Part shown: one piece after another, positions 54,718 through 63,920 of the stretch
How positions within the stretch are numbered: the first letter of the stretch is position 1
Layout: every line of letters begins with the position of its first letter
NCBI RefSeq assembly: GCF_007860175.1
Contig: NZ_SJPX01000006.1
Location: 684,074-748,073, forward strand
Direction: 5' to 3'
Source: Rubripirellula reticaptiva
Lineage (GTDB): Bacteria; Planctomycetota; Planctomycetia; Pirellulales; Pirellulaceae
Length of the DNA stretch: 64,000 bases
Made by a program: the position numbers and the translations under genes
The notes under the pieces: generated by a model
Told to the model about the DNA's origin: nothing
Database searches by the model: none
What the model saw: only the letters and a program-made list of their open reading frames with translations

Positions 54718-55080
54718 TCACGCCAAGATGTCGTGGATGACGTTTCCATGGACGTCGGCGAAGCGGAAGTCTCGGCCGGATTATCGGTAGTTTAGCTTTT
54801 CGTGCTCAAGGCCGAGTGCGTGCATCATCGTGGCGTCGAGCTCGTGGACGCTGGTTGGATTCTCTTCGACCTTCTAGCCAAATTCGTCGGTTGATCCCTA
54901 GGCAGTGCCTCCGTTGATGCCGCCGCCGGCCAACCAGACGCTGAATCCATAGTGGCTGTGGTCGCGTCCTAACTACGATGCGTCTGCGCCGGTCAGTTCC
55001 ACCGTCGGCGTGCGTCCGAATTCGCCACCCCACACGACCAACGTCCACTTTGAATTGTCGACTTGGCTAAGAATCGCAAC
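54718..55080 (-). pseudogene. DUF1501 protein remnant, C-terminal part
   Basis: Read on the minus strand, the frame gives the C-terminal third of a DUF1501 protein: TLVVWGGEFGRTPTVE, GRDHSHYGFSVWLAGGGINGG, STDEFG, TMMHALGLEHEKL and SGRDFRFADVHGNVIHDILA then stop. Four in-frame stop codons interrupt it (after GADAS, after GGTA, after DEFG and after NYR). Three fall where the family has Tyr or another aromatic residue. There are no frameshifts. The upstream two-thirds is missing. In planctomycetes DUF1501 genes usually follow DUF1553/DUF1549 genes, which are absent here. Confidence 0.8.
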
Positions 55081-55197
55081 ATTCCGGTTTCCCAAACGCA
55101 CGCAGCGAATCGCGAGCTGGGAACTGACGCCTGCATCGAGTCGAACGAAACGAACAGAGTTCCTTCAAAGTCTGTCATTCCCCGGCGTTACCGATGG

Positions 55198-56616
55198 CTA
55201 CTTCTTTTTCTTTTTGCCGCCGGACAACGTTGACTTCGCTGGCTTTGTTGGTTGCCTGTCCTTTTGGGGAAGCTGATCACGATGCAGCTTAAGAATTTGC
55301 AGATGATCAGGTGAGTCGACGACGTTGGTCCATTCGTAGGGATCGATTCGGTGGTCGTAAAGTTCTTCGCTTCCATCGGCATATCGGATGTACCGCCAAT
55401 CCTTTGATCGCACAGCGTGATTCTTGTAACCATGAGTCGTTATTGCGACGGACGGTCGAGCAACTTGAGGGTCCCGCAACATCATTGCGATGCTCTTTCC
55501 TTCGACATGATCAGGGATGGGTATCCCGGTCAACTCACAAAGCGTCGGGTAGATCGTCATGAAGTCCACTGTCTCATCGCATCGTGTTGCTGGTTGTGTC
55601 ACTCCCGGTGCAATCCAAATCAGCGGTGCTCGGGTTTCTTCTTCCCAAAGCGCAAACTTGCGCCAATGTTGTTTTTCGCCAAAGCTCCAACCATGATCGC
55701 CCCACAGCACGATGATTGTGTTTTCGGCAATCGGGCTTTTGTCCAGCCCATCGATTAAGCGTCCAATGTTCATATCCAAATAAGCAACAGTTGCTAAGTA
55801 AGACTGAATCGCATCTTTCCAACGGCCCGATTTCAAGAACCGAGCGTGGTCGCCATTTGCGCCCGCCATTTTGATGCCGGCTGGTGAAAGATCATCGAGG
55901 TCGTCTTCTCGGTGGGGCGGCAATTCGATTTCGTCAATCGGAAACATGTCGTAGTATTTCCGCGGAACCGCAAAGGGTAAGTGCGGTTTGTGCAATCCAC
56001 AGGCTAGGAAGAGCGGCTTATCGTGCGGCTGATTCATTTGTTCGACGCACCAATCAACGATGTGGTAATCCGAAATGTCTTCGTCCACTAAATCGTGCAC
56101 TAACGGCTCATGAAAACCTTCGTCTTTCCCCACGCCTTTCCCAGTGGCTGAAACTCCGCCGCGAGGCATGTATTCAGACCATTCTGATTCGTAGTACGAA
56201 TCGCTGTGATAAATCTTCCCGGAACCGGCAACGTGATACCCAGCGTTCATGAACTGTTTGCTGAGTCCGAGACCTTCGTCAATGTGTTGCTTCCAAGGAT
56301 TTGCATTGAGGTAGCAAGCTGTGTTCCATGGACGCAGTCCTGACATCAACGCGGCGCGGGCCGGATTGCAAGCCGGAACGGCACAGTGAGCTTGGTGGAA
56401 TGCGACCCCACGAGCGGCCAAGCGATCAAGGTTCGGCGTCTTGGCTTGGGAATTGCGGCCCATGTAGCCGACCCAATGATTCAAATCGTCGACTGCAATA
56501 AACAGGACGTTGGGCCGATTCGTGTCCGGTCCGTCCTCGGCACGAACTTCGTGACTGCAAATCGCAAGGGCGATGAACGCGATCGTACTGGCTCGAACAA
56601 ACGTTTTCTTCAACAT
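55198..56616 (-). CDS. Secreted sulfatase, iduronate-2-sulfatase type
   Basis: A 472-residue sulfatase with a signal peptide (FVRASTIAFIALAICSHEV). The metal site VLFIAVDDLNHWVG is followed by the formylglycine site Cys83 in CNPARAALMSGLRPW. The blocks AGSGKIYHSD, FLACGLHKPHLPF and VLWGDHGWSFGEKQHWRK are typical of the iduronate-2-sulfatase-like branch, which acts on sulfated uronic acid or other sulfated sugars. The protein ends in a Lys-rich tail (GGKKKKK). The ATG at 56616 is preferred over 56649 for signal-peptide fit. The DUF1501 remnant lies just past its end. Confidence 0.92.
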   Translation of the reverse strand: MLKKTFVRASTIAFIALAICSHEVRAEDGPDTNRPNVLFIAVDDLNHWVGYMGRNSQAKTPNLDRLAARGVAFHQAHCAVPACNPARAALMSGLRPWNTACYLNANPWKQHIDEGLGLSKQFMNAGYHVAGSGKIYHSDSYYESEWSEYMPRGGVSATGKGVGKDEGFHEPLVHDLVDEDISDYHIVDWCVEQMNQPHDKPLFLACGLHKPHLPFAVPRKYYDMFPIDEIELPPHREDDLDDLSPAGIKMAGANGDHARFLKSGRWKDAIQSYLATVAYLDMNIGRLIDGLDKSPIAENTIIVLWGDHGWSFGEKQHWRKFALWEEETRAPLIWIAPGVTQPATRCDETVDFMTIYPTLCELTGIPIPDHVEGKSIAMMLRDPQVARPSVAITTHGYKNHAVRSKDWRYIRYADGSEELYDHRIDPYEWTNVVDSPDHLQILKLHRDQLPQKDRQPTKPAKSTLSGGKKKKK

Positions 56617-57072
56617 GGCGGACACCGAAGGTGGGGTAGTAAGGGGCATAGTCCAGCGACAGGATTCTACATTCTAACAACGACCGTTTCATCGTTGGTT
56701 GGGGCCGCAGAGAATCATCGGCTACGATTAGATGCCGTCCGCTCAAATTTCGGCTAGCAAAAGTCGTTAGCGGTTTGTCGGTTAAGTGAGTCCTGACGCG
56801 CAAGAGAACGTCCGGCATGGGATATTCAGTTTATACCGTTCTTTAAGAATGCGAATTCACTCTCGCTCGAGAGAGTCGATCCTAGGCTTGGAGTGCGCGG
56901 TCAGGGACTCGAAAAGGGACAGGCAATGGTTGGAGGAAAGCAAGGCCGTTCCCTACCGGCCAAAACTCTGCGTAGCCGATTGGTGAAACCGGCCCTATGT
57001 GCTGTTCGCAACGTATAGTACTGTCCTGACGTCATCTGTCTTTGACGTTGCCAAATTGAAATCGACAAAGCA
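56617..57072. other. Intergenic region, no gene seen
   Basis: A 456-base region between divergent genes. The frames are short, and none has a leader or domain. It should carry promoters for the sulfatase and the small protein; none could be picked with confidence. Confidence 0.4.
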
Positions 57073-57366
57073 ATGAATCAGCCAAACGAAATCGTCCCCG
57101 GAATCAAGATCGACTCGACCGGCCACGCGATGGTCGACTCTTCCATGCAAGATATCCTGTTCGATCTCGCGTTGGCTTTGGAAGCACCGACCAATTTGCC
57201 GGTTGACATGCAGCACGTCGTCGCTGCTTTGATGCTTGCCAGTCGTGACGGACATGTCAATGCCGAGACTGCCATCCGAGCCGACGACGCAACTTTGATT
57301 GAAACGTTGGTGCCCTACGTGAAGTCCGTTTTCCAAGTGTTCGGTGGAGAACTTGGTGCAAGCTAA
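57073..57366 (+). CDS. Small hypothetical protein
   Basis: A 97-residue acidic, soluble protein beginning MNQPNEIVPGIKIDSTG. It has a helical middle (ILFDLALALEAPTNLPVDMQHVVAALMLA) and a C-terminal helix ending VFQVFGGELGAS. The regular codon pattern and a globular helical profile suggest a real gene, probably lineage-specific. No function can be assigned. Inverted 8-base arms (ACTCAGTG and CACTGAGT) occur about 85 to 150 bases after its stop. Confidence 0.6.
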   Translation: MNQPNEIVPGIKIDSTGHAMVDSSMQDILFDLALALEAPTNLPVDMQHVVAALMLASRDGHVNAETAIRADDATLIETLVPYVKSVFQVFGGELGAS

Positions 57367-57642
57367 AATCGGACAAACAACGATTGCAGTCAGCGATGGG
57401 AACGCTAGTATCCGTCCGCAGTCTAACGTAAAACTTGGTACCGCCGCAGACACTCAGTGACAAACAACCACCAGGAATGCTGGTAGGAAGTAGACGCGAA
57501 CCGCACTGAGTGACATAACGCTATTCGATGCAAACAGGCACTGATCAAAAATTTTGGCTCGGTGGTTTTATGAGCGTCAACTAGCAACGCCTAATGTTGC
57601 CACATTCCGCCGATGTCGTAAACGAAAGAAGAGACACTGATC

Positions 57643-58824
57643 ATGGACCGTCGTACATTCATAGCCGCATCAGCTTCAACCTTGACAGTACCAGCGATTG
57701 GCTTCGGGCATGGGACAGACAAACTACGCGTTGGGGTGATTGGGCATACGGGCCGAGGCGATTACGGTCATGGCTTAGATACGGTCTGGCTGCGCATACC
57801 GGAAACGGAAATCGTTTGCGTTGCCGACGCAAATAGCGCGGGACTCGCAGGGGCCGCGAAGAAACTGCAAGTTGACAATAGCTTTACTAACTATCGCAAG
57901 ATGTTGACCGAAGTGACGCCGAGTATCGTCGCCGTTTGTCCTCGCCAGCCAGATCAACATCGCGACATGATTCTTGCGGCAATTGATAGCGGAGCAAGAG
58001 GAATCTACGTCGAAAAGCCCTTTTGTCGAACACCGGCGGAAGCAGACGAAATCATCGCGGCTTGCGACAAACGCGACGCCAAGCTCGCGGTAGCCCATCG
58101 CAATCGGTACCATCCCACACTACAAGCTATCGACAAACTGATCGCAGATGGCGGGATCGGCAAGGTACTTGAGATCCGAGGACGAGGCAAAGGTGATCGG
58201 CGAGGCGGTGCAGAAGATCTTTGGGTGCTTGGTTCGCATGTACTGAACTTAATGAACTACTTTGGTGGTACGCCGAAGTCTTGCTCTGCCGTGTTGCTTC
58301 AAGACGGACGACGAGTCACCAAGGCAGATGTGCATGAAGGCAACGAAGCGCTAGGGTTGCTTGCTGGTAACGAAGTTCACGCTCGTTACGAAATGGAACG
58401 CGGTTTCATAGCGTACTTCGATTCCGTCGCGAGTGATGGCACTCGAAGCGCCGGATTCGGGCTGCAGATTATCGGCAGCGAAGGCATTGTCGATATTAAC
58501 TGTGACAAGTTCCCGTTGGCATACCTTGTCCGTGGTAATCCGTTTGAGCCAACGGCCGAGCCACGACCATGGATTCCAATAACGTCGGCTGGTGCAGACA
58601 AGCCTGAACCAATCGAAGACATTGGCGATCTCATCAGCCATCATGTGAGTCCCGCCCGCGACCTCATTGCCGCCATACGCGATGATCGTCAACCGTTGTG
58701 CAACGTCCGCGAAGGTGCAACGACAGTCGAGATGATTTGTGCCGCGTTCGCATCGCATCGCGAATCGAGCAAGGCAGTCGCGATACCGCTGGAACATCGA
58801 GGAAACGAACTCGCGAGGCTATAA
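57643..58824 (+). CDS. Gfo/Idh/MocA-family oxidoreductase, exported
   Basis: A 393-residue protein. MDRRTFIAASASTLTVPAIG is a twin-arginine-like leader, as in many planctomycete relatives. The NAD(P)-binding Rossmann part starts LRVGVIGHTGRGDYGHG. YVEKPFCRTPAEAD is the conserved EKP motif with the catalytic Lys, and the substrate domain follows with AVAHRNRYHPTL and WVLGSHVLNLMNYFGG. Members oxidise or reduce sugars and cyclitols, or act as glycosidases through an NAD-dependent redox cycle. The setting among sulfatases and fucosidase genes suggests a sugar substrate. Confidence 0.9.
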   Translation: MDRRTFIAASASTLTVPAIGFGHGTDKLRVGVIGHTGRGDYGHGLDTVWLRIPETEIVCVADANSAGLAGAAKKLQVDNSFTNYRKMLTEVTPSIVAVCPRQPDQHRDMILAAIDSGARGIYVEKPFCRTPAEADEIIAACDKRDAKLAVAHRNRYHPTLQAIDKLIADGGIGKVLEIRGRGKGDRRGGAEDLWVLGSHVLNLMNYFGGTPKSCSAVLLQDGRRVTKADVHEGNEALGLLAGNEVHARYEMERGFIAYFDSVASDGTRSAGFGLQIIGSEGIVDINCDKFPLAYLVRGNPFEPTAEPRPWIPITSAGADKPEPIEDIGDLISHHVSPARDLIAAIRDDRQPLCNVREGATTVEMICAAFASHRESSKAVAIPLEHRGNELARL

Positions 58825-58977
58825 TTCGTTTGGTGAGAGGATTTAGGTCGGGATCGAACATGTGATGTGCGGCGAATCGTTGATTGAACCAACATCTAAA
58901 TGAAAGTTTGATTGGCTGCAGAATCAGGTCTCTACCGCGAAATCACCGCTTTGTTCGAGCCGAACGGTCACTGCGTT

Positions 58978-59820
58978 CTACTGCAATCGCCGAATCGTTT
59001 TTATTGCACCTTCGTCGCTCTCGCGGCCATCCGCACGCACCGCAGTGACTTTGATTGTCATCTGGTCTACCTGTTTTGGGTCGGTGGACTTGTGCATGAA
59101 ATCGGTGCCTGCGATGTCTGAAGCGATCAGCTCATTATCCGGCGCGTTACCAACCGCGCGGTCAAGTTTGTACGACGTTGCATTCTTGCTGCCGGCCCAG
59201 GAAATGTGGATCTGATCGGTTCCACCTTCCTCGTTGAGCTTCAATTTCGTGGGCGCGAGCACTGGAATGCAGGCCGGGATGTCGGTGAACACGTAGGCCT
59301 GGCCCTTTGTGGTCTCGACGCAGACTTGGTCACTGCCCTTGCTGGCAAAATCTACCTCCTGACCTTCGGCGGTTTTGACGACGGCCTGGGCAACGATGGG
59401 GTACCTTAAGTCCAAATTTCCACCCGATTTCGACAAGACCTCCGTCGGCTGGCGTGACCGCCGGACCACTGCGCGGAGACCTCGAAGTTGCCTCGCGCCA
59501 AAAGGCCTCGGCTGCTGCCTTTGGGCCGTGCTGCAGGCATCGCGGACAATGACGCCATGACGCGATCGCGGCTCTGCATCGGCATATCGACCACGCTGGC
59601 GGAGGCGCAGCAGTAAGCGTCAGCCTGGAATAGCGGTTCGCCACGGTTGTCGTTTATCACGTTGTGAAGGCAATTTTCGCCCATCAACAATTGATGGAAC
59701 GAGTAAGCTTCCTCGCCGTCGTGAACCCTGGCCCACATCGCGATCCGTTCGGCACTCGCCCAACCAATGTCGGTTTGGTCGGTGCGTTTAGTTAGGCTGA
59801 CCTTGGCGGCACCGAGTCAA
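58978..59820 (-). pseudogene. GH95-like alpha-L-fucosidase remnant, C-terminal part
   Basis: On the minus strand the sequence reads LTKRTDQTDIGWASAERIAMW, ARVHDGEEAYSFHQLL, GEPLFQADAYCCASASVVDM, SSRGLLARGNFEVSAQW, then LDLRYPIVAQAVVKTAEGQEV and a fibronectin-like C-terminal domain to the stop at 58978. The order matches the end of GH95 family fucosidases (GW...INFWARL, FQ.D.NFGG, GLRARGGFEV). A frameshift near 59460 separates the two parts, and a stop precedes the LGAAKVSL segment. The N-terminal two-thirds is gone. Confidence 0.65.
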
Positions 59821-59967
59821 GCCGGCGCCATGTTGCTGATCAATTGCGCCGGGTATTCCAGCGCCGCGTTGAACAACAATATCTCTTTTTGCTTGGATGG
59901 TTCAGCGTGGCTATCACAAGAGAATCGAAAAACATTCCGTTCGCTTCGCACGGGTCATAAACCGTTT

Positions 59968-60189
59968 TCAACATTCGCAACCTATCTTTCTGCGTTCACC
60001 GCCATACTTCAACAACGCACGCCCAAAAAAAATCATGTGCCCGTCAAATGTGTTGTACAAACTGCCCCGTTTGATTCCTGTCGCTTCCGTGATTCCAGAG
60101 ATCGTTTTGGCGGCGTATCTCTATGCCCAGAAGACCTCCATCGCCCGCTCGACTACATCCGCTTCGTCAAACGACCTTTCCCAGGGCAT
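59968..60189 (-). pseudogene. TetR-family regulator remnant
   Basis: From ATG 60189 on the minus strand the frame reads MPWERSFDEADVVERAMEVFW, then after an in-frame TAG, RYAAKTISGITEATGIKRGS, LYNTFDGHMIFFGRALLKYGG and a stop at 59968. This is the TetR helix-turn-helix domain (GITEATGIKRGSLYNTF). One nonsense codon interrupts helix 1, and the ligand-binding half is absent. It lies directly upstream of the fucosidase remnant on the same strand, so it may once have controlled it. Confidence 0.75.
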
Positions 60190-60721
60190 GCCCGCCTATC
60201 AAGTGAACTATCTTGATTCGTCAGCCAAACCAACTTTGTTTTGACGGATCGTTTTAAACAACTGAAGACCCGATTTCCCGTTCGAAGGAATGTGAATGCA
60301 AGAGGAGACAGTGACCAAATCGACCGGAACGCTATCGTTTTGGCGATTGAGTGCATCGCAGAAAAACTTTGCGGACTGGTCATTTGCTAGTCTAGCTATT
60401 TGCTACTCTTGATTCTGGAGTTAGCACATTACGATTACAGCTACTGGTCTCGACATAGCAAATCAACGACACCGACGCCGTTCCGGTCGAAACGCGATGG
60501 ACAGAGCCCCCGTGCAGATTTCATCAACTAACGCGAGAAGGCTCCAAAAGTGAAAGTGACTGCGTGCCTCGCCTGAACATCGGTTCCTGACCTTAGTTTG
60601 TCAAAAACGACTCCCCACCCCGCAAAGACCAAGTCAAATGCATCCATTAACCGCTTTTGCCTGTCGTGGTGCTGACGGTTCGACAGCACGCTATGATTCA
60701 GAACAAGTGAAGAGAACTAAA

Positions 60722-62152
60722 ATGTCTAAAAAGCCGATGTGTGAAATGATGCCTGTAAGAATACCGAGTCGCACCGAGGTCGCCCGCAGTCTTGCGATCG
60801 CAATTCTGACCGTCTGTTTTAGCGTGACCTCAAAAGCAGACAATTGGCCTCAGTTTCGCGGCCCCCATGCAAATGCAATTTCGACGCGGCCATTGCCGAA
60901 AACTTGGTCAGACCATGATGGCGAGACAGAGAACATTCGATGGAAGATCCCTGTCGCTGGCGAAGGATGGTCGCAACCGGTGGTTTGGGATGAAAGGGTT
61001 TTCCTGACTGCCGCGGTCCCAATGACGGAAACAAGCAGTGGTCCGGAACCTTACTCGAGTGGCGGTGGGCGTGCTGTAAAGGAGTTGATGAAGACAGAGT
61101 TTCTCTATCAAGTCGTTTGCATGGATGCCAATTCAGGTGACGAACTTTGGCGGACGACGTGCAAGGAGGAACAACCGCCAATCCCGCGTCACAGCACGAA
61201 CACCTACGCGACCGAAACGCCGATCACCGACGGCGAACGGGTCTACGCCTACTTCGGAATGAACGGGATCTATGCATTGGATTTGCAAGGAAACGTTCAA
61301 TGGCAAAAGGACCTTGGCGTCTTCGAGATGAGAGCGGATTGGGGGACTGCTAGTTCACCGACGCTGTTTGAAGGAAAATTGTTTGTCCAAGTTGACAACC
61401 AAATCGAGTCATTCTTGATTGCTTTGGACGCGGAAACGGGCGATGAAGTTTGGCGCGTCTCACGCAATGAAAAATCGCAATACAGTAGCCCGATGATTTG
61501 GCGGAACTCGTTGCGAAACGAACTGATCGTCGGCGGAATGGTCTACCGGTCGCATGATCCCGCAACGGGCAAGCTTCTTTGGGAACTTGATATGGCGAAG
61601 GGGCGCAGTTCCGCGACACCGGTCGCGGACGGCGACCGGCTTTTCGTTGGCAACGAGCTTAGGAACCGCGGGGGCGATGACGATGGCGGGGGACGACTAT
61701 TTTGTGTTAAACCAGGCGGCAGCGGCGACATCACTCCACCAGACGATTCTCAAGAGACTGAATTCGTTGCGTGGTGGATCGAAAAAGCAGACATGCAGAT
61801 GGCATCACCGACGATTTGCAACGGTAAAATTTACTTGTTTGAACGCAGCACCGGCAACATGCACTGCGTCAATATGGATACAGGCGAGACGGTCTATCGC
61901 CAACGCGTACGTGGTGCAAAAGCTTTTTGGGCGTCGCCGTGGACAGATGGGCGACAAGTTTTCTCACTTGATGCAAGTGGAACGACTCACGTCTTGTCGT
62001 CATCGGAAAAGTACGAGTTGCTTGCCGCCAATGAACTCGATCAGCAAGCTTGGAGCACCCCAGCACTGGCTGACGGCCGCATCTATTTGCGGACGATCGA
62101 TCATCTTTACTGCATCGAAAATCAGTCGCCCGTCGATCAATCTGCGAAGTAA
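60722..62152 (+). CDS. Secreted PQQ-binding-like beta-propeller protein
   Basis: A 476-residue protein. A leader at about 18-38 (VARSLAIAILTVCFSVTSKA) precedes DNWPQFRGPHANAIS, the standard start of planctomycete PQQ-like propellers. Blade repeats include VVCMDANSGDELWRTTC, IYALDLQGNVQWQKDLG, LIALDAETGDEVWRVSR and HCVNMDTGETVYRQ. No quinoprotein catalytic site is evident, so its activity is unknown. The ATG at 60722 has GAAGAG upstream and is preferred over ATG 60638. It is the first gene downstream of the decay zone. Confidence 0.88.
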   Translation: MSKKPMCEMMPVRIPSRTEVARSLAIAILTVCFSVTSKADNWPQFRGPHANAISTRPLPKTWSDHDGETENIRWKIPVAGEGWSQPVVWDERVFLTAAVPMTETSSGPEPYSSGGGRAVKELMKTEFLYQVVCMDANSGDELWRTTCKEEQPPIPRHSTNTYATETPITDGERVYAYFGMNGIYALDLQGNVQWQKDLGVFEMRADWGTASSPTLFEGKLFVQVDNQIESFLIALDAETGDEVWRVSRNEKSQYSSPMIWRNSLRNELIVGGMVYRSHDPATGKLLWELDMAKGRSSATPVADGDRLFVGNELRNRGGDDDGGGRLFCVKPGGSGDITPPDDSQETEFVAWWIEKADMQMASPTICNGKIYLFERSTGNMHCVNMDTGETVYRQRVRGAKAFWASPWTDGRQVFSLDASGTTHVLSSSEKYELLAANELDQQAWSTPALADGRIYLRTIDHLYCIENQSPVDQSAK

Positions 62153-62399
62153 ACTTTTGATTGATCCTTTCACGCGAAGAGATGAAATTCGCGATGAAAC
62201 ACGGTCGGTGTGCAACGAACTTCTTCAACCAAAGTATATTTGGTTGAGTCTTTCTTTAATCTGACTCCCCTCTATCACAACCACGTTTGTAGAAAGAGCT
62301 GAGGGGAAGAGACAATCAGGTTTGTTTGTTTCGGAAGTCGGTTTGGATTTGGATGATTCTTTGAGAACAACTCGACGCGCTAACCCGAGAGAGACACCG
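62153..62399. other. Intergenic, no gene seen
   Basis: A 247-base spacer between the PQQ-propeller and esterase genes on the same strand, with no recognisable element. Confidence 0.35.
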
Positions 62400-63920
62400 A
62401 TGAACCCAGTCATGCTTCTGCTGATTGCCTTGACGCCAATGATAGCAACTGCCGCGGATTTCCAGCCGGATGAAACCCTCATCTACAAAAAAGTTGCGAA
62501 CCAAACCAAGGAAGGTACCGTTGAGCTGAAGTTGCACATGTACACGCCTGAGGGAATTAAGGCGTCTGACAAACGACCAGCGATTGTTTTCTTCTTTGGC
62601 GGTGGTTGGAGCGGTGGAGATCCAAAACAGTTCTACCAGCAAGCGGATTTCTTTGCAGAGAGAGGAATGGTTGCGTTTTCGGCTGATTATCGAGTCAGCG
62701 GACGAAACAAAACGACGCCGTTTGAATGTGTGATGGACGGGAAGTCGGCAATCCGCTGGGTGCGAGAGCATGCTGCCGAGCTCGGTGTCGATCCCGACCG
62801 AATTGTGGCGTCCGGCGGCTCGGCGGGCGGCCATGTAGCGGCTTGCACAGGAATAGTTAAGGGCTGCGAAGAGGCCGGAGAAAACTTAGCGGTTAGCTCG
62901 TCACCCAACGCGATGATTCTGTTCAACCCGGTCTTGGATACCACAGAGAAGGGTTATGGCGCGAACCGTTTCAATTCGCAGCAGCAGACCGACTTGTCCC
63001 CGTGTCATCTCACGCGTCCCGGCTTGGTCCCCACGTTGCTGTTGCACGGCACCGCGGACACAACGGTGCCATTTGAAAATGCCGAGCGGTTCAACAAACT
63101 GATGACCGAGGCCGGCAACGAATGCACGTTGGTGCCCTTCGAAGGTGCGAAGCACGGTTTTTTCAACTCCGTCTTCTTCCGCGCCAACACCAAAGATCTC
63201 GCGTTTTACAGCAAGGGGATTGACGCGAGCGTGGCATTCCTAACCAAACTCGGCTATCTGCCAATCAAAACTTCAACGGTCGCTTGCGTTGGCGATAGCA
63301 TCACTGCGGGCCCTTATCCTTCGTTGCTTCAAGCCGCCTTGGGCGACGAATGGTTGATCGTCAATTGCGGCAAGGGAGCCGCGACAGTGATCGACGGTAC
63401 CCTTCGGCCTTACCATACGCTGCCCGAATATCAAAAAGCCCTGAACGCAAATCCCGATGTTGTCATCATCATGCTTGGCACCAATGACGCGAACCCGAAG
63501 TGGTGGGATGATCAAGATCGCAAAACGTCATTCGACGGATCGCCTGGGGCAGAGTTTCGAATGCGGTACGTATCCTTGATCGAATCGTTTGAACAGCTTC
63601 CTAAATCGCCTCGAATTCTTCTTGCGACACCTATGCCGATCTTCCCTGGAAAGGAATCTCGGGATCAGATGCAAGAGGAACGGGTGGGCCGCCGAGCGCA
63701 CCTGATCAATGATGTGATTCCGCAGATTCGACAGATCGCTGCTGAACGCAATTTGCTGCTGGTCGACCTTCATCAGCGGATGAGTGCTCAAAAAGAAAAC
63801 TGTGTTGATGGTGTACATTACAACCAAGCTGGATATCAAGCGATCGCCGATTCCATGAAGGTGGCGATACTGTATGCAAATCTTCCGGTTAATGAGTTGG
63901 AGTCCCAGCCAAACCCATGA
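62400..63920 (+). CDS. Secreted alpha/beta-hydrolase fused to SGNH hydrolase
   Basis: A 506-residue two-enzyme protein. A signal peptide (MNPVMLLLIALTPMIATAA) is followed by an alpha/beta-hydrolase (about 25-285) with Ser141 in ASGGSAGGH, Asp220 in LLHGTADTTVP and His252 in AKHGFFN. The oxyanion-type FFFGGGW lies before it. A GDSL/SGNH hydrolase (about 292-495) follows, with Ser300 in VGDSITAG, Asn362 in LGTNDAN and Asp470-x-x-His473 in DGVHYN. Both folds are common in carbohydrate esterases, so the protein may remove two kinds of acyl group from polysaccharide. GAGAGA lies upstream of the ATG at 62400. Confidence 0.92.
   Translation: MNPVMLLLIALTPMIATAADFQPDETLIYKKVANQTKEGTVELKLHMYTPEGIKASDKRPAIVFFFGGGWSGGDPKQFYQQADFFAERGMVAFSADYRVSGRNKTTPFECVMDGKSAIRWVREHAAELGVDPDRIVASGGSAGGHVAACTGIVKGCEEAGENLAVSSSPNAMILFNPVLDTTEKGYGANRFNSQQQTDLSPCHLTRPGLVPTLLLHGTADTTVPFENAERFNKLMTEAGNECTLVPFEGAKHGFFNSVFFRANTKDLAFYSKGIDASVAFLTKLGYLPIKTSTVACVGDSITAGPYPSLLQAALGDEWLIVNCGKGAATVIDGTLRPYHTLPEYQKALNANPDVVIIMLGTNDANPKWWDDQDRKTSFDGSPGAEFRMRYVSLIESFEQLPKSPRILLATPMPIFPGKESRDQMQEERVGRRAHLINDVIPQIRQIAAERNLLLVDLHQRMSAQKENCVDGVHYNQAGYQAIADSMKVAILYANLPVNELESQPNP

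Larger units (their letters stand above)
58825..60721. other. Decay zone without intact genes
   Basis: A 1.9-kb stretch lacking any intact gene. It contains the GH95-like remnant (58978-59820) and the TetR remnant (59968-60189), both on the minus strand. The 530 bases from 60190 to 60721 hold nothing recognisable, apart from probable promoter sequence for the PQQ gene. Confidence 0.6.

Noticed and set aside
54718-55080. Stop-codon reassignment or readthrough as an explanation for the intact-looking DUF1501 frame
   Set aside because: All other genes in the window use TAA, TAG and TGA as normal stops, and the upstream part of the gene is missing, so simple decay is more likely.
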